DNA from: Streptomyces capillispiralis
GTDB lineage: Bacteria; Actinomycetota; Actinomycetes; Streptomycetales; Streptomycetaceae
Reading direction: 5' to 3'
Assembly: GCF_007829875.1 (NCBI RefSeq)
Contig: NZ_VIWV01000001.1
Span: forward strand, 4,248,501 to 4,312,500
DNA: 64,000 bases
Positions 16,960 through 25,316 of the stretch are shown in pieces. The stretch's first letter is position 1, and the number at the start of each line of letters is the position of its first letter. The translations under genes and the position numbers were made by a program. A model generated the notes under the pieces. That model made no database searches and had not been told where the DNA came from. It saw only the letters and a program-made list of their open reading frames with translations.

Positions 16960-18024
16960 TCAGGTCGTGGAGCCGGAGCGCAGGGTCTCCAGGTCGGCCT
17001 TGACCGTGTTGACCGGGATGGCGAAGCCCAGGCCCACGCTGCCCGCCTCGGACGAGGACGAGCCGCTGCCGCTGCCGCTGCCGCTCGCCGAGTACATCGC
17101 GGAGTTGATGCCGATGATGGTGCCGTTCATGTCGATCAGCGCTCCGCCGGAGTTCCCGGGGTTCAGGGACGCGTCCGTCTGGATCGCCTGGTAGGTGGTG
17201 GTGGAGCTGCCGGTGTCGCCGTTGAACTCCTGGCCGCCGTACTCGAAGGGCCAGCCGCCGCCCTGCTGCCGCTGCTGCTGGCCCTGGCTCTCGTCCGTCG
17301 AGACGGTCACGTCGCGGTCGAGGGCCGAGACGATGCCGCTGGTCACCGTGCCGGTCAGGCCCTCGGGGGAGCCGATCGCGACGACCTGGTCGCCGACCCG
17401 CACCCCGTCGGAGTCGCCGAGGGTGGCCGCCTGGAGGCCGGAGGCGTCCTCCAGCTCGATCAGCGCCAGGTCCTTCTTGCTGTCGGTGCCGACGACCCGC
17501 GCGGTGTAGGTCTTGCCGTCACTCGTCCGCACCTTGATCGAGGAGGCGCCGGCGACGACGTGGTTGTTGGTGATGATCTCGCCGTCGTCGGTGATGATCA
17601 CGCCGGAGCCGGTGGAGGAACCGGCGTTCGAGGTGGCGTTGATCTCGACGATGCTCGGGGTGACCGCCTCGGCGACACCGGACACCGTGCCCTTCTGGCT
17701 GGACGGCACCACGGTGGTGCCGGTCGAGCCGGCGGACGCGACCGTGTCGTTTCCGGTCAGCTCCTGCACGCCGTAGGCGGTGCCGCCGCCCACGGCCGCC
17801 GCGACGATCGCCACCGCGGCGAGCAGGGCGCCCGGGCCGCGGGCCCGCTTCCGCCGGGGGAGCGGGGGCTGAGAGGGCTGCGGGGGCCGAGCGGGATGCG
17901 AGGGTTCAACGGGCTGCGAGGGCTGCGCGGTCGCGGGCGTGTACGGCGGCGGGGGCGGCCACTCGGGGTTCACCTGCTGGGGGCTGCTCTCGTACGCGCC
18001 GCTGGGGCGGAGGCTCTCGGTCAT
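16960..18024 (-). CDS. Membrane-anchored trypsin-like serine protease (HtrA/PepD type, no PDZ)
   Basis: Surface quality-control protease (354 residues). The Pro-rich cytoplasmic N-terminus (1-57) ends in basic RRKRARG, followed by a single membrane span (about 64-86). The chymotrypsin-fold domain carries the triad His155 (TNNHVV), Asp185 (KKDLALIE) and Ser292 (NPGNSGGAL). Gln/Gly-rich and Gly-Ser-rich loops are inserted on both sides of the serine. The protein stops right after the protease fold, so the PDZ domain of classical HtrA is absent. The ATG at 18024 is used; an upstream frame to 18129 has no support. It lies 71 bases before the response regulator gene and may share its regulation. 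Confidence 0.93.
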   Translation of the reverse strand: MTESLRPSGAYESSPQQVNPEWPPPPPYTPATAQPSQPVEPSHPARPPQPSQPPLPRRKRARGPGALLAAVAIVAAAVGGGTAYGVQELTGNDTVASAGSTGTTVVPSSQKGTVSGVAEAVTPSIVEINATSNAGSSTGSGVIITDDGEIITNNHVVAGASSIKVRTSDGKTYTARVVGTDSKKDLALIELEDASGLQAATLGDSDGVRVGDQVVAIGSPEGLTGTVTSGIVSALDRDVTVSTDESQGQQQRQQGGGWPFEYGGQEFNGDTGSSTTTYQAIQTDASLNPGNSGGALIDMNGTIIGINSAMYSASGSGSGSGSSSSEAGSVGLGFAIPVNTVKADLETLRSGSTT

Positions 18025-18149
18025 GTGGACGAGCCTCGCGCCCGACGATGAGAACAGCCTGAGCGTGTGCTGAGAAGCCCGACAGAACCTCGTATGCCCG
18101 ATATAAAGGCCCGCCGTCGTCGGTGACACCCCTTCGCGGGGCGGTGCGG

Positions 18150-19172
18150 TTACGCGCAGCCGCAGGAGTGGCGGACCACCAGGCGGGACGGGAACACCTT
18201 CAGGCGTTCGCGGCGCGAGCCCGCCACCCGCAGGCCGTCGTCCAGGACCAGGTCGACCGCCGCGCGGGCCATCGCCGAGCGGTCCGAGGCCACCGTGGTC
18301 AGGGGCGGGTCCGCGAGCGGCGCCTCCTTGATGTCGTCGAAGCCGGCGACCGCCAGCTCACCCGGCACGTCGATGCGCAGCTCCCGCGCGGCGCGCAGGA
18401 CACCGATCGCCTGGTCGTCGGTCGAGCAGAAGATCGCGGGCGGGCGGTCGGGGCCGGAGAGGATGTCCAGCGCGATGCGATAGGCGTCGTAGCGGTTGTA
18501 CGGGGCTTCGAAGAGGCGGCCCTCGGTCGGCAGGCCGGCCTCCTCCATCGCGCGCCGCCAGCCCTCGACGTGGTCGGAGACCGGGTCGCCGACGGCGGGG
18601 GTCTCCTCGGTGCCGCCGAGACAGGCGACGTACTCGTTGCCGTGCTCCAGCAGGTGGCGTACGGCGAGCTGGGCGCCGCCGAGGTCGTCGGTGACGACGG
18701 CGACGTCGTCGATCGCCTCCGGGCGCTCGTGCAGCAGGACGACCCGGGCGTCCCAGGCGTCGATCTCGGCCGCCGCCAGGTCGTTCAGCGCGTGGCTGAC
18801 CAGGATCAGACCGGAGACGCGCATCCCGAGGAAGGCCCGCAGGTAGTGGACCTCGCGCTCGCCGATGTAGTCCGTGTTGCCGACGAGCACCATCTTCCCG
18901 CGCTCGGAGGCGGCCTGTTCCACCGCGTGCGCCATCTCCCCGAAGAAGGGCTGGCGGGCGTCCGGGATGATCAGGCCTATGAGGTCCGTGCGCCGGGACG
19001 CCATCGCCTGGGCGACCCGGTCCGGCCGGTACCCCAGCTCCTTGATCGCGGCGAGGACACGCTCGCGCGTGGCCGGGGCGACCGGCCGGGGTCCGTTGTT
19101 GATGACATAGCTGACGACGGCGGTCGACGTCCCCGCCAGCCGCGCCACATCATCCCTGGTTACCTTGGCCAC
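18150..19172 (-). CDS. LacI-family transcriptional regulator
   Basis: Repressor-type regulator (340 residues). The N-terminal HTH TRDDVARLAGTSTAVVSYVIN and hinge GYRPDRVAQAMASRRT precede a periplasmic-binding-protein-like effector domain (about 60-330). The usual hinge and sugar-binding framework is present, but the ligand cannot be predicted. It ends in an unusual HSCGCA tail with two cysteines. A palindromic AAGCGCTT at 19216-19223, 44 bases upstream, is the typical LacI-family half-site core, so autoregulation is likely. Confidence 0.92.
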   Translation of the reverse strand: MAKVTRDDVARLAGTSTAVVSYVINNGPRPVAPATRERVLAAIKELGYRPDRVAQAMASRRTDLIGLIIPDARQPFFGEMAHAVEQAASERGKMVLVGNTDYIGEREVHYLRAFLGMRVSGLILVSHALNDLAAAEIDAWDARVVLLHERPEAIDDVAVVTDDLGGAQLAVRHLLEHGNEYVACLGGTEETPAVGDPVSDHVEGWRRAMEEAGLPTEGRLFEAPYNRYDAYRIALDILSGPDRPPAIFCSTDDQAIGVLRAARELRIDVPGELAVAGFDDIKEAPLADPPLTTVASDRSAMARAAVDLVLDDGLRVAGSRRERLKVFPSRLVVRHSCGCA

Positions 19173-19215
19173 GCGCGGAGTCTACGCGGATATACCAGTT
19201 CGGGGCAGGGCGTAA

Positions 19216-19223
19216 AAGCGCTT
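19216..19223. promoter_or_regulatory. LacI-type operator core
   Basis: The palindrome AAGCGCTT, with the central CG typical of LacI-family operators, lies in the 107-base gap between the LacI gene start (19172) and the glnR stop (19280). Probable autoregulatory site. Confidence 0.5.
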
Positions 19224-19279
19224 GCGAACAGCAGGGAAACGGCTCGTATGTGCGAACGCAATGCTCATGCGTGCGCCGG

Positions 19280-20059
19280 TCAGGCCTGTGCCCGGACGCC
19301 GGTGGTGTCCCGCGCGGCCGTCTCGTCCGCATCCGCCGCCTTTTGCCGGTCGCCCTTGGCCCTGGCCTCCTCGGCGGCCCGTTCGACCTTCTCCGGCGTA
19401 ACGAATCGGTAACCCACGTTCCGCACGGTGCCGATCAGCGACTCGTGCTCGGGGCCGAGCTTGGCGCGCAGGCGCCGTACGTGCACGTCGACCGTGCGGG
19501 TGCCGCCGAAGTAGTCGTAGCCCCAGACCTCCTGGAGGAGCTGGGCGCGGGTGAAGACCCGGCCGGGGTGCTGCGCGAGGTACTTCAGCAGCTCGAACTC
19601 CTTGAAGGTCAGGTCGAGGACCCTGCCCTTCAGCTTGGCCGAGTAGGTCGCCTCGTCGACGGACAGGTCGCCGTTGCGGATCTCCATCGGGGAGTCGTCG
19701 TTGACGATCTGCTGGCGGCCCATGGCCAGGCGCAGGCGCGCCTCGACCTCCGCCGGGCCGGCGGTGTCCAGGAGTACGTCGTCGATGCCCCAGTCCGCGG
19801 TGACGGCGGCGAGGCCGCCCTCGGTCACCACCAGCACGAGGGGGCAGCCGGGGCCGGTGGAGCGCAGCAGCTGGCACAGGCTGCGGACCTGGGGGAGGTC
19901 GCGCCGGCCGTCGACGAGGATCACGTCGGCGCCGGGGGTGTCGACGAGGGCCGGGCCCTCCGCGGGGGCCACCCGTACGGTGTGCAGGAGCAGGCCGAGG
20001 GCGGGGAGCACCTCCGTCGACGGCTGGAGCGCGTTGGTCAGGAGCAGCAGCGAACTCAT
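19280..20059 (-). CDS. glnR: Global nitrogen regulator GlnR
   Basis: OmpR-like orphan regulator of nitrogen assimilation genes (glnA, glnII, amtB, nirB). The 259-residue product has an atypical receiver: the Asp in VILVDGRR (Asp50) is kept, but the acidic pair near the N-terminus is absent (MSSLLLLTN), which fits phosphorylation-independent GlnR. The winged helix has LTFKEFELLKYLAQHP, QLLQEVWGYDYFGGTRTVDVHVRRL (split motif) and GTVRNVGYRF. A charged C-terminal tail (about 225-259) is typical. It is a monocistronic gene with no kinase nearby. A hairpin lies in the upstream divergent gap. Confidence 0.94.
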   Translation of the reverse strand: MSSLLLLTNALQPSTEVLPALGLLLHTVRVAPAEGPALVDTPGADVILVDGRRDLPQVRSLCQLLRSTGPGCPLVLVVTEGGLAAVTADWGIDDVLLDTAGPAEVEARLRLAMGRQQIVNDDSPMEIRNGDLSVDEATYSAKLKGRVLDLTFKEFELLKYLAQHPGRVFTRAQLLQEVWGYDYFGGTRTVDVHVRRLRAKLGPEHESLIGTVRNVGYRFVTPEKVERAAEEARAKGDRQKAADADETAARDTTGVRAQA

Positions 20060-20235
20060 CGCGCCTCACCTGCCCGCGTCGGGGTCGTCCTGTGTACGTG
20101 CATGGTTCGCTCGCCCATAACGTCTGGTTCCTCCTCGGTCCCTGCGAGGACGTTTACGGCACTGCTGCGTGCGATCGACGCCCGTACCGCCGGCGGGAAA
20201 TCCCGCTTCGTATACAACGCTCCCGAAAGCACAAA

Positions 20236-20265
20236 AGGACCCGGGGGCTTCACTGCCCGAGTCCT
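20236..20265. terminator. Hairpin in glnR upstream region
   Basis: An imperfect inverted repeat (AGGAC-CCGGGGGC at 20236-20248, GCCCGAGTCCT at 20255-20265) preceded by AAAA on the plus strand, so it would form a terminator with a U tract when read leftwards. It lies between the divergent glnR and hydrolase genes. No gene that would end there was recognised. It could attenuate glnR or mark the end of an antisense or leader transcript. Confidence 0.45.
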
Positions 20266-20286
20266 CTTCGCAGCAGAATAGCCGAC

Positions 20287-21252
20287 ATGAGTACCGGTCG
20301 GGCAGGTCATGTGGCGCGATCTACCGCACGATCCGCCATTCGTCCATATTCCGAGACGCGTGGGGTAACGCGGGGTGGCGGGCCTTTGCGGACGTTTTTG
20401 CGCACTGCGGACGGGGTGTCGATCGATTCCGTATACGAACCCGGGCCGGTTGTATACGACGGTCTCGATTCCGGTCTTCCGGAGGCGGGTGGTGCTGCGT
20501 CGGAGGGTGCTTCGTCGGGGCGTGCTGTGTCGGGGCGTGCTGCGGATCTTGTGTTCGTGGTCGCACACGGTTTCACCGGGGACGCGGACCGGCCGCACGT
20601 GCGGCGGGTGGCGGGGGTGCTGGCGCGGTACGGGAGCGTGGTGACGTTCTCCTTCCGGGGGCACGGTGCCTCCGGCGGGCGGTCCACGGTCGGGGACCGT
20701 GAGGTGCTGGACCTCGCCGCGGCGGTGGGCTGGGCGCGGGAGCTGGGGCACACGCGGGTGGCGACGGTCGGGTTCTCGATGGGGGGCTCGGTGGTGCTGC
20801 GGCACGCGGGGCTCGGCTGGGAGGCGGGGGGTGCCCCGGGGGTCGGGAGTGACCCGGGGGCCGGGGTGGACGCCGTGGTCTCCGTGAGCGCGCCCGCGCG
20901 GTGGTTCTACCGGGGGACCGCTCCGATGCGGCGGCTGCACTGGCTGGTGACCCGGCCGTCCGGGCGGCTGGTGGGGCGGTACGGGCTGCGGACGCGGATC
21001 CACCACCGGCAGTGGGACCCGGTGCCGGTGTCCCCCGTCGAGGCGGTGCCCCGGATCGCGCCGACGCCGTTGCTGATCGTGCACGGGGACCAGGACGGGT
21101 ACTTCCCGCTCGACCACCCCCGGATGCTGGCGGCCGCCGCCGGTGAGGGCGGGGAGCTGTGGGTCGAGCCGGGGATGGGGCACGCCGAGAACGCGGCGCC
21201 GGAGGGCCTGTTGACCCGGATCGGGGACTGGGTGGTCGCCCGGGCGGGCTAG
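20287..21252 (+). CDS. Alpha/beta hydrolase
   Basis: Serine hydrolase of unknown substrate (321 residues). The fold is shown by VVAHGFTGD (oxyanion hole), the nucleophile elbow GFSMGG (catalytic Ser in G-x-S-x-G), the acid region LIVHGDQDGYFP and the C-terminal GMGHAENA with the catalytic His. The first 30-40 residues are poorly conserved-looking and the ribosome site before the ATG at 20287 is weak, so a start further in, near LRTADGVS (around 20390-20415), is possible. It is followed 40 bases later by a MoaD-like gene. Confidence 0.87.
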   Translation: MSTGRAGHVARSTARSAIRPYSETRGVTRGGGPLRTFLRTADGVSIDSVYEPGPVVYDGLDSGLPEAGGAASEGASSGRAVSGRAADLVFVVAHGFTGDADRPHVRRVAGVLARYGSVVTFSFRGHGASGGRSTVGDREVLDLAAAVGWARELGHTRVATVGFSMGGSVVLRHAGLGWEAGGAPGVGSDPGAGVDAVVSVSAPARWFYRGTAPMRRLHWLVTRPSGRLVGRYGLRTRIHHRQWDPVPVSPVEAVPRIAPTPLLIVHGDQDGYFPLDHPRMLAAAAGEGGELWVEPGMGHAENAAPEGLLTRIGDWVVARAG

Positions 21253-21292
21253 CCTGACGGTGTTCACCGTCAACCGACAGAGGAACCAGCAG

Positions 21293-21547
21293 ATGGCAAA
21301 GGTCACGGTGCGGTACTGGGCCGCCGCCAAGGCCGCGGCCGGGGTGGCCGAGGAGCCCTACGAGGCGGTCACGCTCGCCGAGGCGCTCGACGCGGTGCGC
21401 GGGCGGCACTCCGGCGAACTCGCGCGCGTGCTGATGCGGTGCTCGTTCCTCGTCGACGGTGATCCCGTGGGGACCCGCGCGCATGAGACGGTACGGCTGG
21501 CCGACGGCGGCACGGTCGAGGTGCTTCCGCCGTTCGCAGGAGGATGA
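21293..21547 (+). CDS. MoaD/ThiS-family sulfur carrier protein
   Basis: An 84-residue ubiquitin-fold protein ending in PPFAGG. The terminal Gly-Gly is the site of adenylation and thiocarboxylation in MoaD and ThiS. It could serve molybdopterin synthesis or another sulfur-transfer path; no MoaE is adjacent. The ATG at 21293 is preceded by GAGGA; an upstream in-frame ATG at 21260 has none. The stop overlaps the ribosome site of the following membrane-protein gene by a few bases, so the genes are probably cotranscribed. Confidence 0.88.
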   Translation: MAKVTVRYWAAAKAAAGVAEEPYEAVTLAEALDAVRGRHSGELARVLMRCSFLVDGDPVGTRAHETVRLADGGTVEVLPPFAGG

Positions 21548-21550
21548 GCG

Positions 21551-22693
21551 ATGACGAACCAGCCGTACGGGTACGGGGCGTACGAGCCGTACCCGCAGCA
21601 GGGGCAGGGGCAGGGCCAGCAGCAGGGTCAGCAGCAGGCTTGGCCCGGGCAGGCGGGGTCGGCGGGGCAGGTGGGGCCGCCCGGGTACGGGGATCCGTAC
21701 GCCGATCAGCAGTACACGCAGCAGTGGCAGGGGCAGACGTGGGAGACGCAGATGCAGCCGCCGGTGGCCGCGCCCGCGGAGGAGACGTCGTACCTGCCGC
21801 CGGTGCAGTCGCCCGCGCAGCCGCCCGCGCCGTCCCCTGCGCAGGCGCCGGGGTACGCCGAGCCCGCGGCGCCGAGTGGCGGTGCCGGGAACGGGGGCGG
21901 GCCCGAGTACGGGCCGGCCACGCTGGCCGGGAACACGCGCGTCACTGACGCGCAGCGGGCGCGGGCGGAGGGGCGCTCGCCGATCATCGAGCCCGGGATG
22001 CAGCCGGCGGCGCTCACCGCGCTGCTGGGGCTGCTGCTCGCCGGCGGGGCGGCGCTGGGGACGTACGGGCTTCTCGTGCCGCTGGTGCTGCTCCAGGCGG
22101 TCACGGCGGCGGGCTGGTTCCGGCTGAACGGCATGTGGCCGGCGCGGCAGGGGATCGCGCTCGGGTTCCTGGGCGCGGTGGTCGCGGACGCGGCGCTGCT
22201 GGTCTCCGACGGCTCGCCGGGGGCGATCCTGGGGGCGCTGGGGGTGTGGGTGCTGCTGTCGCTGGTGTTGCAGCTGCGATCGCACGCGGATCCCGACGAG
22301 CGGATGTACGGGCTGATGGCGACGGTCGCGGCGGCGGCGCTGGCGATCGCGGCCGGCGGGTACCTCGCGGCGGACGCGGATGCGGTGACCGTGGGTGCGG
22401 TGGCCGTGGCGGTGGCGGTCGTGGTGCGGGCGCTGCCGTTGCCAACGGCTTTGTCCGTGGTGGTCGCGCCGGCCGCGGCGGCGGGCGCGGGGTTCGCCGT
22501 GGGCGGGGTCGCGGGGCTGGATGCCGCCTCGGGTGCGCTGGTGGGTGCGGGGGCCGCGGTCTGCGCGCTGATCGGTCACCGGGTCGCGAGCTACGACTAT
22601 CCGTCGCGGTTCGTGCACTTCACCGCGGGTGTGGCGCTGCCGCTGGCCGCCGCGGCGCCCGCGGTGTACGTACTGGGGCGCATGGCCGTCTGA
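21551..22693 (+). CDS. Integral membrane protein with Gln/Gly/Pro-rich N-terminus
   Basis: A 380-residue protein. Residues 1-150 are a disordered Tyr/Gln/Gly/Pro-rich cytoplasmic tail (YGYGAYEPYPQQGQGQGQQ). It is followed by about nine hydrophobic segments (about 155-380), several containing Ala/Val/Gly only. I recognise no enzymatic motif. It is conserved in Streptomyces at this position as far as I recall, with unknown function. AGGAGG overlaps the end of the MoaD-like gene, eight bases before the ATG. Confidence 0.85.
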   Translation: MTNQPYGYGAYEPYPQQGQGQGQQQGQQQAWPGQAGSAGQVGPPGYGDPYADQQYTQQWQGQTWETQMQPPVAAPAEETSYLPPVQSPAQPPAPSPAQAPGYAEPAAPSGGAGNGGGPEYGPATLAGNTRVTDAQRARAEGRSPIIEPGMQPAALTALLGLLLAGGAALGTYGLLVPLVLLQAVTAAGWFRLNGMWPARQGIALGFLGAVVADAALLVSDGSPGAILGALGVWVLLSLVLQLRSHADPDERMYGLMATVAAAALAIAAGGYLAADADAVTVGAVAVAVAVVVRALPLPTALSVVVAPAAAAGAGFAVGGVAGLDAASGALVGAGAAVCALIGHRVASYDYPSRFVHFTAGVALPLAAAAPAVYVLGRMAV

Positions 22694-23287
22694 CGGTCGT
22701 GGGCGGGATGCCATGCCCGCGGCGCAGGGGTCGGTCCGGTGGGGGTGCGCGTAGCGCCTACGGGTGGTGGGTGGGGCGGGGCCGGGTCGGGGGTGTCCGT
22801 CCTCGGACCGGCGCGGAATCGGTCACTCGAGAAGCGTGGGGAGCGGACGCGCCGGCCACTGCGGGCGCACACCCCCGCCCCGTCCCCTTCCCGCCGTACG
22901 CGACCGTTACCGCTGATGGTGGCCATCCGTCGCCGTTCACTGCGGGCACCTGCCTGCCGTTCACTGCAGGCACCTGCCTGCCGTTCACTGCGGGCACCCG
23001 TCTGCCGTTCACCGCGGGCAGTCGGGCAGTCGGGCCGTGGGGCGATGGGGGAGGTGGGCGCGGCGGCGTCCCGGCAGCGCCGGGCTGCGCGACATCCCCC
23101 GGGCCGCTCCCACACCGGTCACCCCTGGAGCACCGGTCCCCGGACAACCGTCCCGCCCGCGCAGCCCCCTGTCACAGGTGATCGACAATTCCGTGGTCCC
23201 GCCCGCCCCAGGGTTACGCTCGCGCTGGACGACCGCCCGGTCGTCGGGGGCCGCCGTCGTCAAAAAGCCACGTGGGGGAAGCACCGC
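22694..23287. other. 594-base gap with tandem repeat, no convincing gene
   Basis: Extremely GC-rich spacer. The only clear structure is the 24-bp tandem repeat at 22932-23027. Several open frames run through on both strands but show no ribosome site, domain or consistent codon bias. The promoter of the following DUF2993 gene should be in the last 100 bases. Confidence 0.5.
22932..23027. repeat. 24-bp tandem repeat, four copies
   Basis: Four contiguous units beginning GCCGTTCACTGC at 22932, 22956, 22980 and 23004. Units 1-3 are nearly identical (one to three differences); unit 4 diverges in its second half. The length is a multiple of three, so each of three frames encodes an 8-residue repeat, but no gene is supported. 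There is no spacer, so it is not CRISPR-like. Confidence 0.9.
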
Positions 23288-24028
23288 ATGCGCGCACTGC
23301 GAATACTGCTCGTCGTCGTCGTGATCCTGGGCGGGATCTTCGTGATCGTCGACCGCGTCGCGGTCAACATCGCCGAGGGCGAGGCGGCGGACCGCCTGAA
23401 GGCGACGGAGAACCTCGCGGCCACCCCCGACGTGTCGATCAAGGGCTTCCCGTTCCTCACCCAGGTGGCCGGCGGCTCCCTGGACGAGGTGCAGGTCGGG
23501 ATCGAGGGCTACGAGGCCGGCACCGGCGACGGCGCCGAGACGATCCGCATCGGGGACCTCCGCGCCGACATGAAGGGCGTGGACTTCTCCAGCGACTTCA
23601 GCTCCGCCGTCGCCGACAGCGCGACCGGTACGGCCACCGTGGCCTACGACGAGCTGCTGAAGACCGCCAAGTCCGAGCCCACACAGGTCGCCCCCGGGGT
23701 CACGGCCAAGGTCATCGGCCTGTCCGACGGCGGCAACGGGAAGATCAAGGTCGCCGTGGAGGTGGAGACCGCGCTGGGCACCCTGCCCGAGCCCGTCTCC
23801 GTGCTCAGCTCGGTGACCGTCGTGGACGGCGACACCGTGCGCGTGCAGGCCGACGCGCTGCCCGAGTTCGGCGGGGTGGAGCTGGCCGAGTCGAGGGTGC
23901 GGCGGATCACCGACTTCGAGCAGAAGATCGACGGACTGCCCGGCGGCATCCGGCTGGACAAGGTCGAGGCGGCTCGGAACGGCGTGGACATCACGGTGAC
24001 GGGTTCCGATGTCCGTCTCGTCGGGTAG
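23288..24028 (+). CDS. DUF2993 / LmeA-like lipid-binding protein
   Basis: Exported or membrane-anchored protein (246 residues). The hydrophobic N-terminus LRILLVVVVILGGIFVIVD anchors it facing outward. The DUF2993 body has the characteristic IKGFPFLTQVAGG and pairs of beta strands (IRIGDLRADMKGVD; VRVQADALPEFGG). The mycobacterial relative LmeA binds phosphoinositides and supports lipomannan growth; a lipid-binding role is inferred. GGGGGAAG lies upstream of the ATG at 23288. Upstream frame extensions run through the tandem repeat and are rejected. Confidence 0.85.
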   Translation: MRALRILLVVVVILGGIFVIVDRVAVNIAEGEAADRLKATENLAATPDVSIKGFPFLTQVAGGSLDEVQVGIEGYEAGTGDGAETIRIGDLRADMKGVDFSSDFSSAVADSATGTATVAYDELLKTAKSEPTQVAPGVTAKVIGLSDGGNGKIKVAVEVETALGTLPEPVSVLSSVTVVDGDTVRVQADALPEFGGVELAESRVRRITDFEQKIDGLPGGIRLDKVEAARNGVDITVTGSDVRLVG

Positions 24029-24225
24029 GGAACGGTTCGGCGGACAGGGGCGTCCGACAGGCGAGACGGGCGCGTCCGCAGGGCAGATGTGACGGCGGAC
24101 GCGGGCGGGCCCGGAGTGCGCGGGAGCCGGTCCGGAGGCGATCGCATCCCATATCGCGGACGATCCCGTCTCATTATGCGACACGCCGGTGACACGTGCG
24201 GCTGCGCCTCCCTACGATCGACCCC

Positions 24226-24306
24226 ATGAAGCGACAGGCGGATCTCACGAAGCGGCGGGCAGTAGACCTGTGCCGTGTCGCCGCCATGCTCTGTCGCACC
24301 TTCTGA
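24226..24306 (+). CDS. Cysteine leader peptide upstream of cysA
   Basis: A 26-residue peptide, too short for ordinary gene calling. It runs from MKRQADLTKRRAVDLC to CRVAAMLCRTF, with cysteines 16 and 23. This matches the pattern of actinobacterial leader peptides before cysteine and sulfur genes (basic start, then a VDLCRVAA-like core and LC near the end). A perfect hairpin begins one base after the stop codon, and the sulfurtransferase gene begins 123 bases later. By analogy with the Cys-containing upstream ORFs of mycobacterial cys operons, ribosome behaviour at the Cys codons may set downstream expression; this is inference. Confidence 0.75.
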   Translation: MKRQADLTKRRAVDLCRVAAMLCRTF

Positions 24307-24326
24307 GCGGACGCGTCGACGTCCGC
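24307..24326 (+). promoter_or_regulatory. Attenuator-like hairpin after the leader peptide
   Basis: Perfect 7-bp inverted repeat GCGGACG / CGTCCGC with a 6-base loop, starting immediately after the leader-peptide TGA (24304-24306). A ribosome paused at Cys23 would cover its 5' arm, so it is placed to respond to leader translation. Confidence 0.5.
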
Positions 24327-24429
24327 GTTCCCCCCGCCCCGCTGAGGGCACCCGTGCGCCGGTCCGCCGAGGACGCGCGCACCCTCTCACCCGCACGCCC
24401 CGCCGCAACTGCCCCGGAGGAGAAAGAGC

Positions 24430-25275
24430 ATGAGTCGCAGCGACGTCCTGGTCGACGCCGATTGGCTCCAGGAGCACCTGGACGACCCGACCATCGCCAT
24501 CGTCGAGGTGGACGAGGACACGTCCGCCTACGAGAAGAACCACATCAAGAACGCCATCCGGATCGACTGGACGCAGGACCTTCAGGACCCGGTCCGCCGT
24601 GACTTCGTCGACCAGGAGGGCTTCGAGAAGCTCCTGTCGGACAAGGGCATCTCCAACGACCACACGGTCGTCCTCTACGGCGGCAACAACAACTGGTTCG
24701 CGTCGTACGCCTACTGGTACTTCAAGCTGTACGGCCACGAGAGCGTCAAGCTCCTCGACGGCGGCCGCAAGAAGTGGGAGCTGGACGCCCGCGAGCTGGT
24801 CCCCGGCGACGAGGTGCCGGAGCGCCCGAAGACCGACTACAAGGCCAAGGCCCAGGACACCTCGATCCGCGCCTTCCGCGACGACGTCGTGGCCGCCATC
24901 GGCGCCCAGAACCTGGTCGACGTGCGCTCGCCCGACGAGTTCTCCGGCAAGCTCCTCGCCCCGGCCCACCTGCCGCAGGAGCAGTCGCAGCGCCCGGGCC
25001 ACGTCCCGACGGCCGCGAACATCCCGTGGTCGAAGAACGCCAACGACGACGGCACCTTCAAGTCGGACGACGAACTCAAGGCCCTCTACGAGGCCGAGCA
25101 GGTCGACCTGGCCAAGGACACCATCGCCTACTGCCGCATCGGTGAGCGTTCCGCGCTGACCTGGTTCGTGCTGCACGAGCTGCTCGGTGTCGAGAACGTC
25201 AAGAACTACGACGGCTCCTGGACCGAGTACGGCTCCCTCGTCGGCGTGCCGATCGAGCTCGGCTCCGGCAAGTAA
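24430..25275 (+). CDS. cysA: Thiosulfate sulfurtransferase (rhodanese), CysA/SseA type
   Basis: Transfers sulfane sulfur from thiosulfate to an acceptor thiol or cyanide. The 281-residue product has two rhodanese domains. The first (about 5-125) is inactive structural; the second (about 150-275) has the catalytic loop YCRIGERSA with Cys235 and the entry motif LVDVRSPDEFSG. This resembles CysA2 of M. tuberculosis. GGAGGAAA precedes the ATG at 24430. The gene follows a cysteine leader peptide and is followed 41 bases later by the SseC-like gene, the same pairing as cysA2-sseC2 in mycobacteria. Confidence 0.94.
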   Translation: MSRSDVLVDADWLQEHLDDPTIAIVEVDEDTSAYEKNHIKNAIRIDWTQDLQDPVRRDFVDQEGFEKLLSDKGISNDHTVVLYGGNNNWFASYAYWYFKLYGHESVKLLDGGRKKWELDARELVPGDEVPERPKTDYKAKAQDTSIRAFRDDVVAAIGAQNLVDVRSPDEFSGKLLAPAHLPQEQSQRPGHVPTAANIPWSKNANDDGTFKSDDELKALYEAEQVDLAKDTIAYCRIGERSALTWFVLHELLGVENVKNYDGSWTEYGSLVGVPIELGSGK

Positions 25276-25316
25276 GCCCTCCCGACCGACCTCTTCCGAC
25301 CCCCTAGGAGTACGAC

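Noticed and set aside
22932..23027. CRISPR array
   Set aside because: The 24-bp units are directly adjacent with no spacers, and no cas gene is present.
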